Positions 9,639 to 19,578 of a stretch of DNA of 61,491 nucleotides are shown here, piece by piece. Under the pieces are notes generated by a model. It was not told the DNA's origin and did no database searches. It was given only the letters and a program-made list of their open reading frames with translations. The stretch lies in NCBI GenBank assembly GCA_025356175.1, contig JANXUP010000032.1:1-61491 (forward strand), given 5' to 3'. Source of the stretch: Sphingomonadaceae bacterium (GTDB lineage: Bacteria > Pseudomonadota > Alphaproteobacteria > Sphingomonadales > Sphingomonadaceae). The translations under genes and the position numbers were made by a program. How positions within the stretch are numbered: position 1 is the first letter of the stretch; every line of letters begins with the position of its first letter.

Positions 9639-10636
9639 AACGCGGCGATCGCCTCAGCCAGCGCGGCGGCATGGGCGGGATCGGTGTTCCACGCGGTGAC
9701 CAGCCGTGCGGCATTGTCGCCCCAGTCGTAGAAGCTGAAGCCTTGCGCGCGCAAAGCGTCGCGCTCGGGCGCGGTCATCGTCAGGAACAGCTCGTTCGCC
9801 TCGACCGGGTGCATCAGGCGATCCGGTGCCGCCTGGCCCAGTTCCTGCGCGGCGGCATTGGCGGCGCGGGCGTTGACCAGCCACAAATCGCCTTCGAGCA
9901 TCGCCAGCAGCTGCGCCGCCAGAAACCGGCCCTTCGATTGCAGGTGCCCGGCCCGCTTGCGCCTGAGCCGCGCGAGATCGGCGAGCTGGGTGTCGAAGAA
10001 GACCAACGCCTCGGCGCTCATCCCGCCGTTCTTGACGCAACCGAACGACAGTGCGCTGGCACCCTGGCAAGCCTCCCACGGGGTGCAACCGAGGAACGCT
10101 ACGGCGTTAGCGAAGCGTGCGCCATCGACGTGCAACCCCAGCCCGTGCTGCACTGCCTGTGCCGCAATTTTCTCCATCTCTGCGGGGTGGTACGCTCGGC
10201 CATATTCGCTTGCCTGGGTGACCGAAATGGCGTGCGGCTGGACCTGGTGAACGTCTTTGCGGATCGCGCCGATCGCGGCATCAATGCTGGCGAGGGTGAG
10301 TTTGGCGCCCTCGCCCTCGGCCAGGATCAGCTTGGCCCCGTGAGTGTAAAACCCCGGCGCGCCGCATTCGTCGGTCTCGATATGGGCTTCGCGGTGGCAG
10401 ATCACCCCGCCGTGCGGCGGCACCATGGCGGCGAGCGCAAGGCAGTTGGCGGCGGTTCCGGTCGCGACCCACAGCACCGCGCAATCTCTTCCGAACAGCG
10501 CGCCAAACGCCGCGTCGAGCTGCAGGCTCAGCGCGTCGTTGTCATAAGGGGACTGCGGCGCATCGGCGGCACGCATCGCCTCCCATATGCGCGGGTGCAC
10601 GGCGGCGGCATTGTCAGAGAGGAACTGCATCGCCAT
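9635..10636 (-). CDS. ltaE: Low-specificity L-threonine aldolase-like PLP enzyme
   Basis: A 333-residue fold-type I PLP enzyme of the beta-eliminating lyase/threonine aldolase family, which cleaves L-threonine or allo-threonine to glycine and acetaldehyde. Visible residues are S-D-N-A near the N terminus, the ring-stacking region around H85, D171 in H-V-D-G-A-R, and the Schiff-base lysine K202 in S-F-G-C-V-K-N-G-G. Length fits the family. It leads a two-gene unit with the EamA transporter. Side-chain stereospecificity cannot be read from the sequence. Confidence 0.9.
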   Translation of the reverse strand: MAMQFLSDNAAAVHPRIWEAMRAADAPQSPYDNDALSLQLDAAFGALFGRDCAVLWVATGTAANCLALAAMVPPHGGVICHREAHIETDECGAPGFYTHGAKLILAEGEGAKLTLASIDAAIGAIRKDVHQVQPHAISVTQASEYGRAYHPAEMEKIAAQAVQHGLGLHVDGARFANAVAFLGCTPWEACQGASALSFGCVKNGGMSAEALVFFDTQLADLARLRRKRAGHLQSKGRFLAAQLLAMLEGDLWLVNARAANAAAQELGQAAPDRLMHPVEANELFLTMTAPERDALRAQGFSFYDWGDNAARLVTAWNTDPAHAAALAEAIAAL

Positions 10637-10683
10637 GTTGCATTGCGGGCGGCGACCAGCCGCGTCAAGCTTCGGAGGGTTTC

Positions 10684-10974
10684 ATGGACGACGTCACCAT
10701 CACCAGCCACGATTCCGGCACTCACGGCGAATATCACGCGGCGGTCGCCGGGAGCAGCGTGATCGGACGGCTGACCTGGACCCGGCAGGACGATGTCCGC
10801 GCCGCCGAACATACGCTGGTCCCGCCCGAAATCGGCGGGCGCGGCGTGGCAGGCAAGCTGGTCGAAGCGCTGATCGCCGACGCCCGCACGCTGCACTTCC
10901 GGATCGATCCGCAGTGCAGCTATGTCGCCGCGCAATTCAAGCGGCATCCCGAATGGGCAGATCTGCTCGCCTGA
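10684..10974 (+). CDS. Small GNAT-like N-acetyltransferase (YjdJ type)
   Basis: A 96-residue protein matching the short, single-domain GCN5-related group. It has H-T-L-V-P-P-E-I-G-G-R-G-V-A-G-K-L-V at residues about 43-60, where the R/G-x-G-x-G/A loop contacts acetyl-CoA, then a C-terminal C-S-Y-V-A-A-Q-F-K-R-H-P-E-W pattern common to this group. The start lies 47 bases from the divergent aldolase start, so both promoters share this short gap. Acceptor substrate unknown. Confidence 0.85.
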   Translation: MDDVTITSHDSGTHGEYHAAVAGSSVIGRLTWTRQDDVRAAEHTLVPPEIGGRGVAGKLVEALIADARTLHFRIDPQCSYVAAQFKRHPEWADLLA

Positions 10975-11294
10975 CGCCGGACCGTTTCCTACAACGCTGG
11001 AAATTGCTAAGCAGGGGTTCGCCATCCGGCTTGACTGCGGCGTCTTTCGCAAACGCTCAAGACCTATCGCGATTTGACGTTATCTTATTGTAATAGTGTG
11101 TTTATTTGTCTGATCGCGGTGATGTTCTTGCGTGCCTTGTGCCGTATCCAGACACCCTGCTACACGCGCTAGACCTGTTTGTGGCAGCCTTGTGCGCTAC
11201 ATTACAAAACCTGCTTAATTTGGCTTTACCGCAAGCCGTAAGGCGGGCTTCACCCCGCATTGCGCATTCCGGTGCGGACCAGGGGACATCGCTG
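10975..11294. other. Non-coding stretch, no gene recognised
   Basis: These 320 bases hold no ORF with convincing coding character; an open frame begins at 11106 but only its end, from 11295, is used here. The stretch around 11074-11106 is AT-rich, with TTGACG followed by several TA-rich hexamers, and is the best promoter candidate for the small gene that follows. No tRNA or riboswitch fold was recognised by eye. Confidence 0.4.
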
Positions 11295-11435
11295 ATGGAG
11301 CAGATCATGCGCTATGTCTTGTATGCCGCCGCTGCGGTGGCGATTGCCGCCTTGTGGCTTAATGCCAGCCCGCAGGGCAGCCGCTTCAAGCGGCACATGA
11401 ACGAGCACCCCGCCGAAGCGGGGTCGCTTTACTGA
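11295..11435 (+). CDS. 46-residue single-pass membrane peptide
   Basis: A short ORF starting at ATG 11295, eight bases after AGGGGA. It encodes one hydrophobic segment (M-R-Y-V-L-Y followed by an alanine-rich core, residues 5-22) and a basic then acidic tail. The open frame extends upstream to 11106, but that part has no ribosome site and reads as random. I do not recognise the peptide. It lies alone between the acetyltransferase and the convergent hutU, whose stop is 16 bases away. Coding status is plausible, not certain. Confidence 0.5.
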   Translation: MEQIMRYVLYAAAAVAIAALWLNASPQGSRFKRHMNEHPAEAGSLY

Positions 11436-11451
11436 CTCAGCCAAGGATCCT

Positions 11452-13119
11452 TCAGGCAAGGATCCCGGGCAGGTCGAGGCCCTCTTCGCGCGCGCAGGCG
11501 AGCGCCATCTCGTACCCCGCATCAGCGTGGCGCATCACCCCGGTGGCGGGGTCGTTCCACAGCACGCGCTCCAAGCGCCGCGCTGCCTCGGGCGTGCCGT
11601 CGGCGACGATCACCATGCCCGAATGCTGCGAATAGCCCATCCCCACCCCGCCGCCGTGGTGCAGCGAGACCCAGGTCGCCCCGCTGGCACAGTTGAGCAG
11701 CGCGTTGAGCAGGGGCCAGTCGGACACTGCATCGCTGCCGTCCTTCATCGCCTCAGTTTCGCGGTTGGGACTGGCGACCGAGCCCGAATCGAGATGGTCG
11801 CGCCCGATCACCACCGGGGCTTTGAGCTCGCCTGTGGCGACCATCTCGTTAAAGGCAAGACCGAGCCGGTGGCGGTCGCCAAGGCCAACCCAGCAGATCC
11901 GCGCCGGGAGCCCCTGAAACTGGATTTTCTCACGCGCCATGTCGAGCCAGCGGTGCAGCGCAGGGTTGTCTGGCATCAGTTCCTTTACCTTGGCGTCGGT
12001 CTTGTAGATGTCTTCGGGATCGCCTGACAGCGCCACCCAGCGGAACGGCCCGATCCCGCGGCAGAACAGCGGGCGGATGTAGGCGGGGACGAATCCGGGG
12101 AAGGCGAAGGCATCGGCCACGCCTTCGTCAAACGCGACCTGGCGGATGTTGTTGCCATAATCGGTAGTCGGGACGCCGCGCTTCTGGAATTGGAGCATCG
12201 CCTCAACGTGGCGCGCCATGCTCGCCTTGGCGGCCTTGGCGACGACTTCGGGTTCTCGCTCGCGCTTTTCGGTCCACTCGGCGACGGTCCACCCGGCGGG
12301 CAGGTAGCCATTGACCGGATCGTGGGCGCTGGTCTGGTCGGTCAGCAGGTCGGGCAGAATCCCCCGCGCCAGCATCTCGGGCAGCACTTCGGCGGCATTG
12401 CCAAGCAGGCCGACCGAAACCGGCGCATTGCTGTGCTTCGCCGCATCGATAATCGCCATTGCCTCGTCGATCGTCTCGGCCATCCGGTCGAGATAGCCGG
12501 TGCGCAGCCGCATCTCGATCCGGCTGCGCTGGCACTCGATCGCGAGGCAGCTCGCGCCCGCCATTACCGCGGCGAGCGGCTGCGCCCCGCCCATCCCGCC
12601 CAGACCGGCGGTGAGCAGCCAGCGCCCGGAAAGATCGCCGCCGAAGTGCTGGCGGCCCATTTCGACGAAAGTCTCGTAAGTGCCCTGCACTATTCCCTGG
12701 GTGCCGATGTAAATCCAGCTCCCCGCAGTCATCTGGCCGTACATCGCGAGGCCCTTCTTATCGAGCTCGCTGAAATGTTCCCAGGTGGCCCATTTGGGCA
12801 CCAGGTTGGAATTGGCGATCAGCACCCGGGGCGCGTCGGCATGGGTCTTGAACACGCCGACCGGCTTGCCCGACTGGACCAGCAACGTCTCGTCATCGTT
12901 CAGCCGCCGCAGCGTTTCGACGATCTTGTCATAGCTTTCCCAATCGCGCGCCGCGCGGCCGATCCCGCCATAGACCACCAGTTCCGCAGGGTTCTCGGCG
13001 ACATCGGGGTGAAGGTTGTTCATCAACATCCGCAGGGGCGCTTCGGTCAGCCAGCTTTTCGCGGTCAGGATGCTTCCGGTGGCGGCACGGATCACGCGGC
13101 TATTGTCGAGACGGGTCAT
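11452..13119 (-). CDS. hutU: Urocanate hydratase
   Basis: Urocanase converts urocanate to imidazolonepropionate with bound NAD+, the second step of histidine breakdown. The 555-residue length matches the family. Diagnostic stretches include the N-terminal [14 protein letters not shown], the NAD-binding [19 protein letters not shown] near the middle, and the C-terminal [16 protein letters not shown]. It is the last gene of hutI-hutH-hutG-hutU, only 3 bases after hutG, so it should follow HutC control. Confidence 0.98.
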   Translation of the reverse strand: MTRLDNSRVIRAATGSILTAKSWLTEAPLRMLMNNLHPDVAENPAELVVYGGIGRAARDWESYDKIVETLRRLNDDETLLVQSGKPVGVFKTHADAPRVLIANSNLVPKWATWEHFSELDKKGLAMYGQMTAGSWIYIGTQGIVQGTYETFVEMGRQHFGGDLSGRWLLTAGLGGMGGAQPLAAVMAGASCLAIECQRSRIEMRLRTGYLDRMAETIDEAMAIIDAAKHSNAPVSVGLLGNAAEVLPEMLARGILPDLLTDQTSAHDPVNGYLPAGWTVAEWTEKREREPEVVAKAAKASMARHVEAMLQFQKRGVPTTDYGNNIRQVAFDEGVADAFAFPGFVPAYIRPLFCRGIGPFRWVALSGDPEDIYKTDAKVKELMPDNPALHRWLDMAREKIQFQGLPARICWVGLGDRHRLGLAFNEMVATGELKAPVVIGRDHLDSGSVASPNRETEAMKDGSDAVSDWPLLNALLNCASGATWVSLHHGGGVGMGYSQHSGMVIVADGTPEAARRLERVLWNDPATGVMRHADAGYEMALACAREEGLDLPGILA

Positions 13120-13122
13120 GGT

Positions 13123-13926
13123 TCAGCGTCCTTCGGCAAAGTCGAGGCAGGCACCGATCAGCGCGCGGAGTGTCGGCGCGATTGCGGGTTGCGGGTGGAG
13201 CGCGCCGGGCCAGTTGGTTTCGTCTGGCTCGGCGGGTTCGTCCATGTAACCGCGCATCGCCAGTTCCATCTGCACCGCATGAATGCCGGCTTCGGGAGCG
13301 CCGTAGTGCCGCGTAGTCCAGCCGCCCTTGAACCGGCCATTGGCGACGAACGACAGGCCCGAGGCGGCGCAGACTTGGGTCAGCGAAGCCTCCAGCGCGG
13401 GGTCGCAAGTCATCCCGCCGTTGGTGCCAAGGTTGAACTGCGGCAACTCGCCCTCAAACTGACGCGGGATGCGGCTGCGGATTGAGTGCGCATCGTAGAG
13501 CACCACTGCCGAGTGAACTTCACGCAGCCGTGCGATTTCGGCAGCCAGCGCAGCATGATAAGGATTAAAGAACGACTTGCGCCTCCAAGCGATCTCGTCC
13601 GCTTCGGGATCGAACCCGCGATAGAGCGGATCGCCGTCGAAAGTGGTGACGGGGCACAAGTTGGTGGTCGCCTGCCCCGGATAAAGCGATGCGCCCGAGG
13701 GGTCGCGATTTACGTCGATGATCGAGCGGCTGACCTTTGTCGTCACCGTGGTCGCGCCCAGTTCGCGGATGAATTCGTAAAGCTCGGCGATCCACCAATC
13801 GGCATCGCGCCGCGCCAGCCAAGGTGAGACGAAGCGGTCTTCGACCCCGCCCAGTTCGGTGCCGCCGTGCGGTAAGGCGACGACCAGCGGGGCCTGGCCG
13901 CGATGGACGTGAAGCCAGTCGCTCAC
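13123..13926 (-). CDS. hutG: N-formylglutamate deformylase
   Basis: HutG hydrolyses N-formyl-L-glutamate to glutamate and formate, the final step in the hutF-dependent route. The start is GTG at 13926, overlapping the hutH stop as GTGA and giving 267 residues; the frame is open much further upstream but only as the antisense shadow of hutH. Family features are [35 protein letters not shown] and the C-terminal G-G-W-T-T-R-H-Y-G. Paired with hutF elsewhere in the locus, this defines the five-step pathway rather than the direct formamide-releasing one. Confidence 0.96.
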   Translation of the reverse strand: MSDWLHVHRGQAPLVVALPHGGTELGGVEDRFVSPWLARRDADWWIAELYEFIRELGATTVTTKVSRSIIDVNRDPSGASLYPGQATTNLCPVTTFDGDPLYRGFDPEADEIAWRRKSFFNPYHAALAAEIARLREVHSAVVLYDAHSIRSRIPRQFEGELPQFNLGTNGGMTCDPALEASLTQVCAASGLSFVANGRFKGGWTTRHYGAPEAGIHAVQMELAMRGYMDEPAEPDETNWPGALHPQPAIAPTLRALIGACLDFAEGR

Positions 13927-15455
13927 GGCGCAAGGCCCGGTAACTCGACCCCCACTGTATGCGCCAGCGCGCCTGAGCGGATCAGCGCATTCGCCGCTTG
14001 CATATCGGGATGAAAGTGTCGGTCTTCGGCGAGCGCAGGCACCACTGTTCGCAGCAATCGCCGCGCCGCTTCGAGCGGGGCTGACGAGGCGAGCGGGGCG
14101 TGGAACTCGCAGCCCTGCACCGCAGCGAGCAGCTCGATCCCGAGCACCGCTTCGGCATTGGCGAGCATCGGCGCAAGGCGGCGCGCGCCATGCGCGGCCA
14201 TCGAAACATGATCTTCCTGATTGGCCGAGGTCGGGATCGAATCGACCGAGGCCGGATAAGCCATCTGCTTGTTCTCGCTGACCAGCGCGGCGGCGGTAAC
14301 CTGCGGAATCATGAAGCCCGAATTGAGCCCGGGGTGCGCAGTGAGGAAGGCGGGCAGGCCGGACAGCGCCGGGTCGACCAGCATCGCGATCCGCCGTTCG
14401 GCGATGGAGCCGATCTCGCACAGCGCCAGCGCGATCATGTCGGCGGCGAAGGCGACCGGCTCGGCATGGAAGTTTCCGCCCGACAGCGCTTCATCGCTCT
14501 CTGGGAAGATCAGCGGGTTGTCCGAAACTCCGTTCGCTTCGGTCAGCAAAGTGGTTGCCGCCTGCCGCAGCAGATCGAGCACCGCGCCCATGACCTGCGG
14601 CTGGCAGCGCAGGCAGTAGGGGTCTTGCACCCGGGGGTCGTCGACCGAGTGGCTGGCGCGGATTGCGCTGCCGGCCATCAGCTCGCGCAAGGTGGCCGCA
14701 ACCAATATCTGTCCGCGATGGCGGCGCAGTGCGTGGATGCGCGGATCGAACGGTGTGTCCGAGCCCTTGGCCGCCTCGGTCGAGAGCGCGCCGGTGACCA
14801 GCGCCGAACGGAACATGGTCTGCGCGCCGATCAGCGCTGCCAGCGCATTGGCGGCGGAGAACTGCGTGCCGTTGAGCAGCGCCAGTCCCTCCTTGGGGCC
14901 TAGCTGCAGCGGCACCAGTCCAACCTGGGTAAGGGCCTGGGCAGCATCCACCCGCGCCCCATCGACCCAGATCTCACCCACCCCGATCATCGCTGCGGTC
15001 ATATGCGCGAGCGGGGCAAGGTCGCCGCTCGCCCCGACCGAACCCTGGCACGGCACCACCGGCGTCAGTCGACGCGCGAGCATCGCCTGGAGCAATTCAA
15101 CCGTCGCCGGGCGCACCCCGCTGGCGCCCTGCCCGAGGCTCGCGAGTTTCAGCGCCATCATCAACCGCACCACCGGCACTGGCGAAGGCTCGCCCGTCCC
15201 TGCCGCATGGCTCAGCACGATATTGCGCTGGAGCACGGCCAAGTCGGAATCGTAGATCCGCACCGAGGCCAGCTTCCCGAACCCGGTGTTGATCCCGTAC
15301 ACCGGCTCGCCCCGGGCGACGATCCGCTCGACTGCGGCGGCGCTCGCGGCAATACGCGCGGCGGCCGACGGATCAAGCCGGGCCGATGCACCGCGATAGA
15401 TCGCCTCCCATTCCCCGAGCGAAACCTCGCCCGGCTGCAACACTACCTCGTTCAT
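13923..15455 (-). CDS. hutH: Histidine ammonia-lyase
   Basis: HutH removes ammonia from L-histidine to give urocanate, the first committed step. It is a 510-residue cytoplasmic homotetramer by family. The self-cyclising A142-S143-G144 tripeptide that forms the MIO prosthetic group is intact in [24 protein letters not shown] (53-62) and Q-R-N-I-V-L-S-H (77-84) are further family signatures. It overlaps hutI upstream by ATGA and hutG downstream by GTGA. Confidence 0.98.
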   Translation of the reverse strand: MNEVVLQPGEVSLGEWEAIYRGASARLDPSAAARIAASAAAVERIVARGEPVYGINTGFGKLASVRIYDSDLAVLQRNIVLSHAAGTGEPSPVPVVRLMMALKLASLGQGASGVRPATVELLQAMLARRLTPVVPCQGSVGASGDLAPLAHMTAAMIGVGEIWVDGARVDAAQALTQVGLVPLQLGPKEGLALLNGTQFSAANALAALIGAQTMFRSALVTGALSTEAAKGSDTPFDPRIHALRRHRGQILVAATLRELMAGSAIRASHSVDDPRVQDPYCLRCQPQVMGAVLDLLRQAATTLLTEANGVSDNPLIFPESDEALSGGNFHAEPVAFAADMIALALCEIGSIAERRIAMLVDPALSGLPAFLTAHPGLNSGFMIPQVTAAALVSENKQMAYPASVDSIPTSANQEDHVSMAAHGARRLAPMLANAEAVLGIELLAAVQGCEFHAPLASSAPLEAARRLLRTVVPALAEDRHFHPDMQAANALIRSGALAHTVGVELPGLAP

Positions 15456-16648
15456 ATCCCTCTCCAGATTCGCGCATGGAGCGGTCTTGCGCCCATGCGG
15501 TAAACCAGCTCGGCCGGTTCCTCGATATCCCAGATCGCCAAGTCGCAGCTCTTGCCCGCTTCAAGCGATCCGCATTCGGCCTCCAGCCCCAGCGCGCGCG
15601 CGGCATTGATTGTGTTCCCGGCAAGGCATTCGGCGACGGTCAAGCGGAAGCAGGTTGCCCCCATGTTCATCGCCAAAAGCAATGAGGTAAGCGGACTGGT
15701 GCCGGGGTTGCAGTCGGTCGCCAAGGCAATCGGCACCCCGGCGGCGCGCAGTGCCACAATCGGTGGCAGCTGCGCTTCGCGGCAAAAGTAGTATGCTCCG
15801 GGGAGCAGCATGGCGACAGTGCCCGCCGAGGCCATCGCCGCCACGCCCGCTTCATCCAGGTGCTCCAGATGATCCGCTGACAAGGCTCCGTAGCGCGCCG
15901 CCAGCGTTGCACCGCCAAGGTTCGAAAGCTGCTCGGCGTGGAGTTTGACGGGCAATCCATGCGCCTTTGCCGCATCGAACACCCGTCCGATCTGCGCAGC
16001 GCTGAAACCGATGCCCTCGCAAAATCCGTCGACTGCATCGGCAAGACCTTCGGCGGCGACTGCGGGGATCATCTCGCCGCACACGAGATCGATGTAGCCG
16101 TCTGGGTTCCCGGTGAATTCGGGCGGCAGCGCATGCGCCCCAAGGAAGGTCGTGACCACTCGCACGGATCGAAGGTCGCCCAATCGCCGCGCGGCGCGCA
16201 GCATCTTAAGCTCCGATGCCAGGTCGAGCCCGTAGCCGCTCTTGATCTCGATCGTCCCCACCCCCTCGCCGAGCAGGGCATCGAGCCGGGGCAGCGCGCT
16301 GGCGACCAGCTCCTCCTCACTTGCCGCGCGGGTCGCGCGCATGGTCGACAGGATCCCGCCGCCCTTCCGGGCAATCTCTTCGTAACTTGCGCCTTCGAGC
16401 CGCAACTCAAACTCGCGAGCACGATTTCCGGCGTGGACCAGATGCGTGTGCGCGTCAATCAGCGCCGGAGTGATCCAGCGGCGCTGGCAATCGACCACCT
16501 GCGCCGATTCGAATGCGGGAACATCGGCTGCAGGTCCGGCAAAGACGATCCGCCCGTCGCGCGCCGCCACTAGCCCGTCCGCAATCGGACTTGCGCCGGG
16601 AATCATGGTCAGCAGCCGCGCATTTCGCCAGACCGTGTCGCAGTGCAT
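15452..16648 (-). CDS. hutI: Imidazolonepropionase
   Basis: HutI opens the imidazolone ring to give N-formimidoyl-L-glutamate. It is an amidohydrolase-superfamily metalloenzyme of 398 residues. The metal-binding [10 protein letters not shown] is near residue 66. [24 protein letters not shown] and A-T-D-C-N-P-G-T-S follow in family order. It is the first gene of the minus-strand hut unit, starting 68 bases from the divergent hutF, with the likely HutC operator between them. Confidence 0.97.
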   Translation of the reverse strand: MHCDTVWRNARLLTMIPGASPIADGLVAARDGRIVFAGPAADVPAFESAQVVDCQRRWITPALIDAHTHLVHAGNRAREFELRLEGASYEEIARKGGGILSTMRATRAASEEELVASALPRLDALLGEGVGTIEIKSGYGLDLASELKMLRAARRLGDLRSVRVVTTFLGAHALPPEFTGNPDGYIDLVCGEMIPAVAAEGLADAVDGFCEGIGFSAAQIGRVFDAAKAHGLPVKLHAEQLSNLGGATLAARYGALSADHLEHLDEAGVAAMASAGTVAMLLPGAYYFCREAQLPPIVALRAAGVPIALATDCNPGTSPLTSLLLAMNMGATCFRLTVAECLAGNTINAARALGLEAECGSLEAGKSCDLAIWDIEEPAELVYRMGARPLHARIWRGI

Positions 16649-16678
16649 CGCCGCCTCGTGACTAGTGGATGGCGAATA

Positions 16679-16708
16679 TGTATAGACAATTAAAGAGGGT
16701 TGTATAGG
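16679..16708. promoter_or_regulatory. Probable HutC operator half-sites
   Basis: Inside the 68-bp hutI/hutF divergent gap, TGTATAGACAA (16679-16689) and TTGTATAGG (16700-16708) resemble each other and the TTGTATATACAA-type palindromes bound by HutC repressors in Pseudomonas. The first reads TTGTCTATACA on the minus strand. They lie 8-38 bases before the hutF start, where a bound repressor could block both promoters. The match is by eye; binding is inferred from the linked hutC gene. Confidence 0.55.
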
Positions 16709-16716
16709 CTCAAATC

Positions 16717-18072
16717 ATGACGGCCAGCCTGCACTTTGCCGAAGCCCTGTTGCCCACCGGCTGGGCACGCAACGTGCGGATCGAGATTGCCGCCGGGTGC
16801 TTCACGCGAATCGATGCAGGCGTTCCCGCCCAGCCTCACGACCAGCGTCTCGCCGTTGCCCTGCCGGGCTTGCCCAACCTTCACAGCCACTCCTTCCAGC
16901 GCGGCATGGCGGGGCTAGCCGAGCGGCGTGGCAAGAGCGCCGACAGCTTCTGGACCTGGCGCGAAGCGATGTACCGGTTCGTCGACCGGATCGGCCCGGA
17001 CGACTTTCAGGCCATTGCCGCGATGGCTTATGCCGAGATGCTCGAAAGCGGTTTCACCCGCGTGGGCGAGTTCCACTACCTTCACCACGATCCTGCTGGC
17101 GCGCGCTATGCGGGCCCCGCCATGGCCGAAGCCATCGCCAGAGCCGCAGACGAAAGCGGCATCGCGCTCACGTTGCTGCCGGTGTTCTATGCGCATTCAG
17201 GCTTCGGCGGGCAAAGCCCCGGAGCGAGCCAGCGCCGGTTTGTCTGCAAGGGCGACCAGTTTGCCAGATTGCATGAGGCGAGCCGCGTCGTGCTTGCTGC
17301 TCTTCCCGACGCCGTGCTCGGCATCGCCCCGCATTCGCTGCGCGCGGTGACGCCGGACGAGCTCTCGCTGCTGACCGCCCTCGCCGGCAGTGCCCCGGTA
17401 CACATTCACGTCGCTGAGCAGCAGGCGGAGGTTGCGGACTGCATCGCGTGGAGCGGCGCGCGGCCGGTCGAGTGGCTGCTTGGCAATGCGGCGGTAGATG
17501 CGCGCTGGTGCCTGGTCCATGCGACGCACATGACCGCGCAGGAATGCGACGCGCTCGCCGCCTCGGGTGCAGTTGCAGGCCTCTGCCCGGTGACCGAGGC
17601 CAATCTGGGCGACGGCCTGTTCCCAGCCCCGCGCTATATCGCGGCGGGCGGGCGCTGGGGGATCGGCAGCGATTCGAACGTAAAGATCGACGCGGCCGAG
17701 GAACTGCGCTGGCTCGAATATGGCCAGCGACTGGGCGAGCAGGCGCGCAATGTGTTCGCCGCCGATGCCGGCGCGAGCACCGGCGCGGCGCTGTACAAGG
17801 GTGCGCTGCTGGGCGGGGCACAGGCGCTGGGCGCTTCGATGGGCCTGGCAACAGGCAGCAGCGCCGATTTCCTCACCCTCGATCCCGGCCATCCCTCGCT
17901 CACCGGGGCTGCAGCCGACGGCTGGCTTGACCGCCTGATCTTTGCCGCCGGGCGCAGCGCAATCGACTCGGTGTGGCGGCGCGGCACGCAAGTCGTCGCG
18001 GGCGGGCGGCACCATGACCGTGAACGGATCGCTGCGCGTTATCGCGCGGTGCTGGCCAAGCTGCTGGCGTGA
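16717..18072 (+). CDS. hutF: Formimidoylglutamate deiminase
   Basis: HutF converts N-formimidoyl-L-glutamate to N-formyl-L-glutamate and ammonia, feeding HutG. It is a 451-residue amidohydrolase. The metal site begins with P-N-L-H-S-H-S-F-Q-R-G-M (about residues 52-63). H-I-H-V-A-E-Q follows near residue 228, then L-V-H-A-T-H, C-P-V-T-E-A-N-L-G-D-G and G-S-D-S-N-V. These are the zinc ligands and substrate loop of the HutF family. Its stop overlaps the hutC start as GTGA, so enzyme and repressor are made together. Confidence 0.96.
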   Translation: MTASLHFAEALLPTGWARNVRIEIAAGCFTRIDAGVPAQPHDQRLAVALPGLPNLHSHSFQRGMAGLAERRGKSADSFWTWREAMYRFVDRIGPDDFQAIAAMAYAEMLESGFTRVGEFHYLHHDPAGARYAGPAMAEAIARAADESGIALTLLPVFYAHSGFGGQSPGASQRRFVCKGDQFARLHEASRVVLAALPDAVLGIAPHSLRAVTPDELSLLTALAGSAPVHIHVAEQQAEVADCIAWSGARPVEWLLGNAAVDARWCLVHATHMTAQECDALAASGAVAGLCPVTEANLGDGLFPAPRYIAAGGRWGIGSDSNVKIDAAEELRWLEYGQRLGEQARNVFAADAGASTGAALYKGALLGGAQALGASMGLATGSSADFLTLDPGHPSLTGAAADGWLDRLIFAAGRSAIDSVWRRGTQVVAGGRHHDRERIAARYRAVLAKLLA

Positions 18073-18755
18073 AAGCAGCGCCGCTCCACGAACGGATCCG
18101 CCGCGAGATCGAGGCGCGGATCCTTTCGGGCACCTGGGCTCCGGGCGCGCGGGTGCCCGGCGAGATCGAACTGATGGCGCAATACGGCTGCGCGCGGATG
18201 ACGGTGAACAAGGCGCTGTCAGCGCTCGCTCACGCCGGGCTGGTCGATCGCCGCCGCCGCGCGGGGACTTTTGTGGCGCGGCCCCGGTCGCAATCGATGG
18301 TGCTCGAGATCACTGACCTCGCCCGCGAGGTAGTTGCGCGCGGGCAGAGCTATGGCTGGCAGATGCAGACGCGCCGGGAAACGCAGTCGGAGCTGCCCGA
18401 AATGCCCGGGCCGGTGCTCGAAGTTGACGGTGTCCACCTTGCCGACGGCACGCCCCTCGCCTTCGAACACCGCCTGATCAGCACCGCGCAGGTCCCCGAA
18501 GTGCTGACCGCCGATTTAGCCGCAACCGCACCCGGCACTTGGCTGCTGGGTCACGTCCCATGGACCGAAGCGGAAAACCGCATCAGCGCCAGTGCCGCCA
18601 GCCCCGCGCTCGCCCGCGTGCTGGGCATCGCGGCGGGCGACCCGTGCCTTACCGTAACCCGGCGCACCTGGCGCGGCGGCGCACCGGTGACGCTGGTCCA
18701 TCAGCACTTCATCGCCTCGCGGCACGAGCTGGTCGCGCGCTTCGGGGCGGCATAA
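18069..18755 (+). CDS. hutC: Histidine utilisation repressor, GntR/HutC subfamily
   Basis: A 228-residue GntR-type regulator starting at GTG 18069. The N-terminal winged helix (residues 1-70) contains I-R-R-E-I-E-A-R-I-L-S-G-T-W and M-A-Q-Y-G-C-A-R-M-T-V-N-K-A-L-S-A-L. The C-terminal UTRA ligand domain (about 85-225) is typical of HutC, which releases DNA when urocanate binds. Placement as the second gene of hutF-hutC implies autoregulation through the sites between hutI and hutF. Confidence 0.94.
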   Translation: MKAAPLHERIRREIEARILSGTWAPGARVPGEIELMAQYGCARMTVNKALSALAHAGLVDRRRRAGTFVARPRSQSMVLEITDLAREVVARGQSYGWQMQTRRETQSELPEMPGPVLEVDGVHLADGTPLAFEHRLISTAQVPEVLTADLAATAPGTWLLGHVPWTEAENRISASAASPALARVLGIAAGDPCLTVTRRTWRGGAPVTLVHQHFIASRHELVARFGAA

Positions 18756-18855
18756 ATGCGTGGAGCGGCGGAATGGTGCGTGACGCAGTTTAGCGAGTGC
18801 CGGTCTCTTAGCCATTTTGCAGCCGTGGAATCCGGAAATCGGAAAAGGCATCCAC

Positions 18856-18981
18856 ATGCTCGAGAAATCGACGCGCGTGGTATCGTTCGGAGAGAGGATT
18901 TTCATGGGCTACCCGCTGCCTTGGCCTGTTGCGATTGAACCTCGCGAAGCGGTAAAACGCGGCCGGCCAAAGAAATCTTGA
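18856..18981 (+). CDS. Possible 41-residue basic peptide
   Basis: A short ORF from ATG 18856, seven bases after AAAAGG. It encodes a hydrophobic patch (I-F-M-G-Y-P-L-P-W-P-V) and ends in a basic K-R-G-R-P-K-K-S that resembles an AT-hook (R-G-R-P core). I do not recognise it. It lies between hutC and the ParB-like gene where base composition changes, with the same orientation as both. The stretch from 18756 to 18855 holds nothing I can name. It could be a gene remnant or a real small DNA-binding peptide. Confidence 0.35.
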   Translation: MLEKSTRVVSFGERIFMGYPLPWPVAIEPREAVKRGRPKKS

Positions 18982-19059
18982 AGCCGACCACTTCCCTCTT
19001 TTTTGTCCGAATTTTGTCAGCCTAATGAACCGTCCTCCACGCAACCAAGGAGGACGAAA

Positions 19060-19578
19060 ATGCATAGAGAGCAATCGGATCAGGCCGGCGAATCGCCACT
19101 TGGGCACAACCGCATCGCGATAGAACATATCGCTCTGTCCTGCCTCAAGCGGCGCAAGGGCGATCCCCGCAGATACTTTGATCGCGACATTGAACGTGCC
19201 ATTGAGGTGTTCCGGCGTTTGCCAGAAGGAGCGGTGCTTCCGATCATCGTTAATAGAGCCGACGAGATTCTGATCGGCGGACTGCTCGTGGAAGCGGCAA
19301 AGAAGCTGGGTATCAGCCGGCTCAATGTCATCCGCCAGGACTGGCTCTCGCCGATCGAGGAGCAACAATACTCGATCGCGCTCAACCAGCTCCTGACGCT
19401 GGGGCATTGGGACGCGCAGGAATTAGAAGCGTCCCTGCGTGACTTCGAAGCGACGATCGAAGACTTCAGTCACGCCACGCTGGGCTTCGCCAATGGCGAA
19501 CTCGACCGAATCCTGGGCTATGCAGATGCCCTCAAGGGAGGCGGGGGCGATGCTGACGCTGTCCCGACCGTCGATTAG
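19060..19578 (+). CDS. Orphan ParB/Srx N-terminal-domain protein
   Basis: The start at 19060 has a strong AAGGAGG six bases upstream and gives 172 residues; the open frame from 19003 adds an unsupported leader. Residues about 28-115 follow the ParB/sulfiredoxin-like pattern: D-P-R-R-Y-F-D-R-D-I, L-P-I-I-V-N, I-L-I-G-G-L-L-V-E-A-A-K-K-L-G, then a conserved region ending in E-L-D-R-I-L. This arrangement is best known as the N-terminal part of phage-type DNA methyltransferases, but no methyltransferase domain follows. It is therefore either a stand-alone adaptor or a remnant. Neighbours give no partner. Confidence 0.65.
   Translation: MHREQSDQAGESPLGHNRIAIEHIALSCLKRRKGDPRRYFDRDIERAIEVFRRLPEGAVLPIIVNRADEILIGGLLVEAAKKLGISRLNVIRQDWLSPIEEQQYSIALNQLLTLGHWDAQELEASLRDFEATIEDFSHATLGFANGELDRILGYADALKGGGGDADAVPTVD

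Noticed and set aside
12190..13485. 431-codon plus-strand open frame
   Set aside because: Antisense to hutU and hutG, with a histidine/arginine-rich translation and no family motif.
13927..14421. N-terminal extension of the hutG frame
   Set aside because: It lies wholly inside hutH on the same strand in another frame. The GTG at 13926 overlapping the hutH stop is the natural start.
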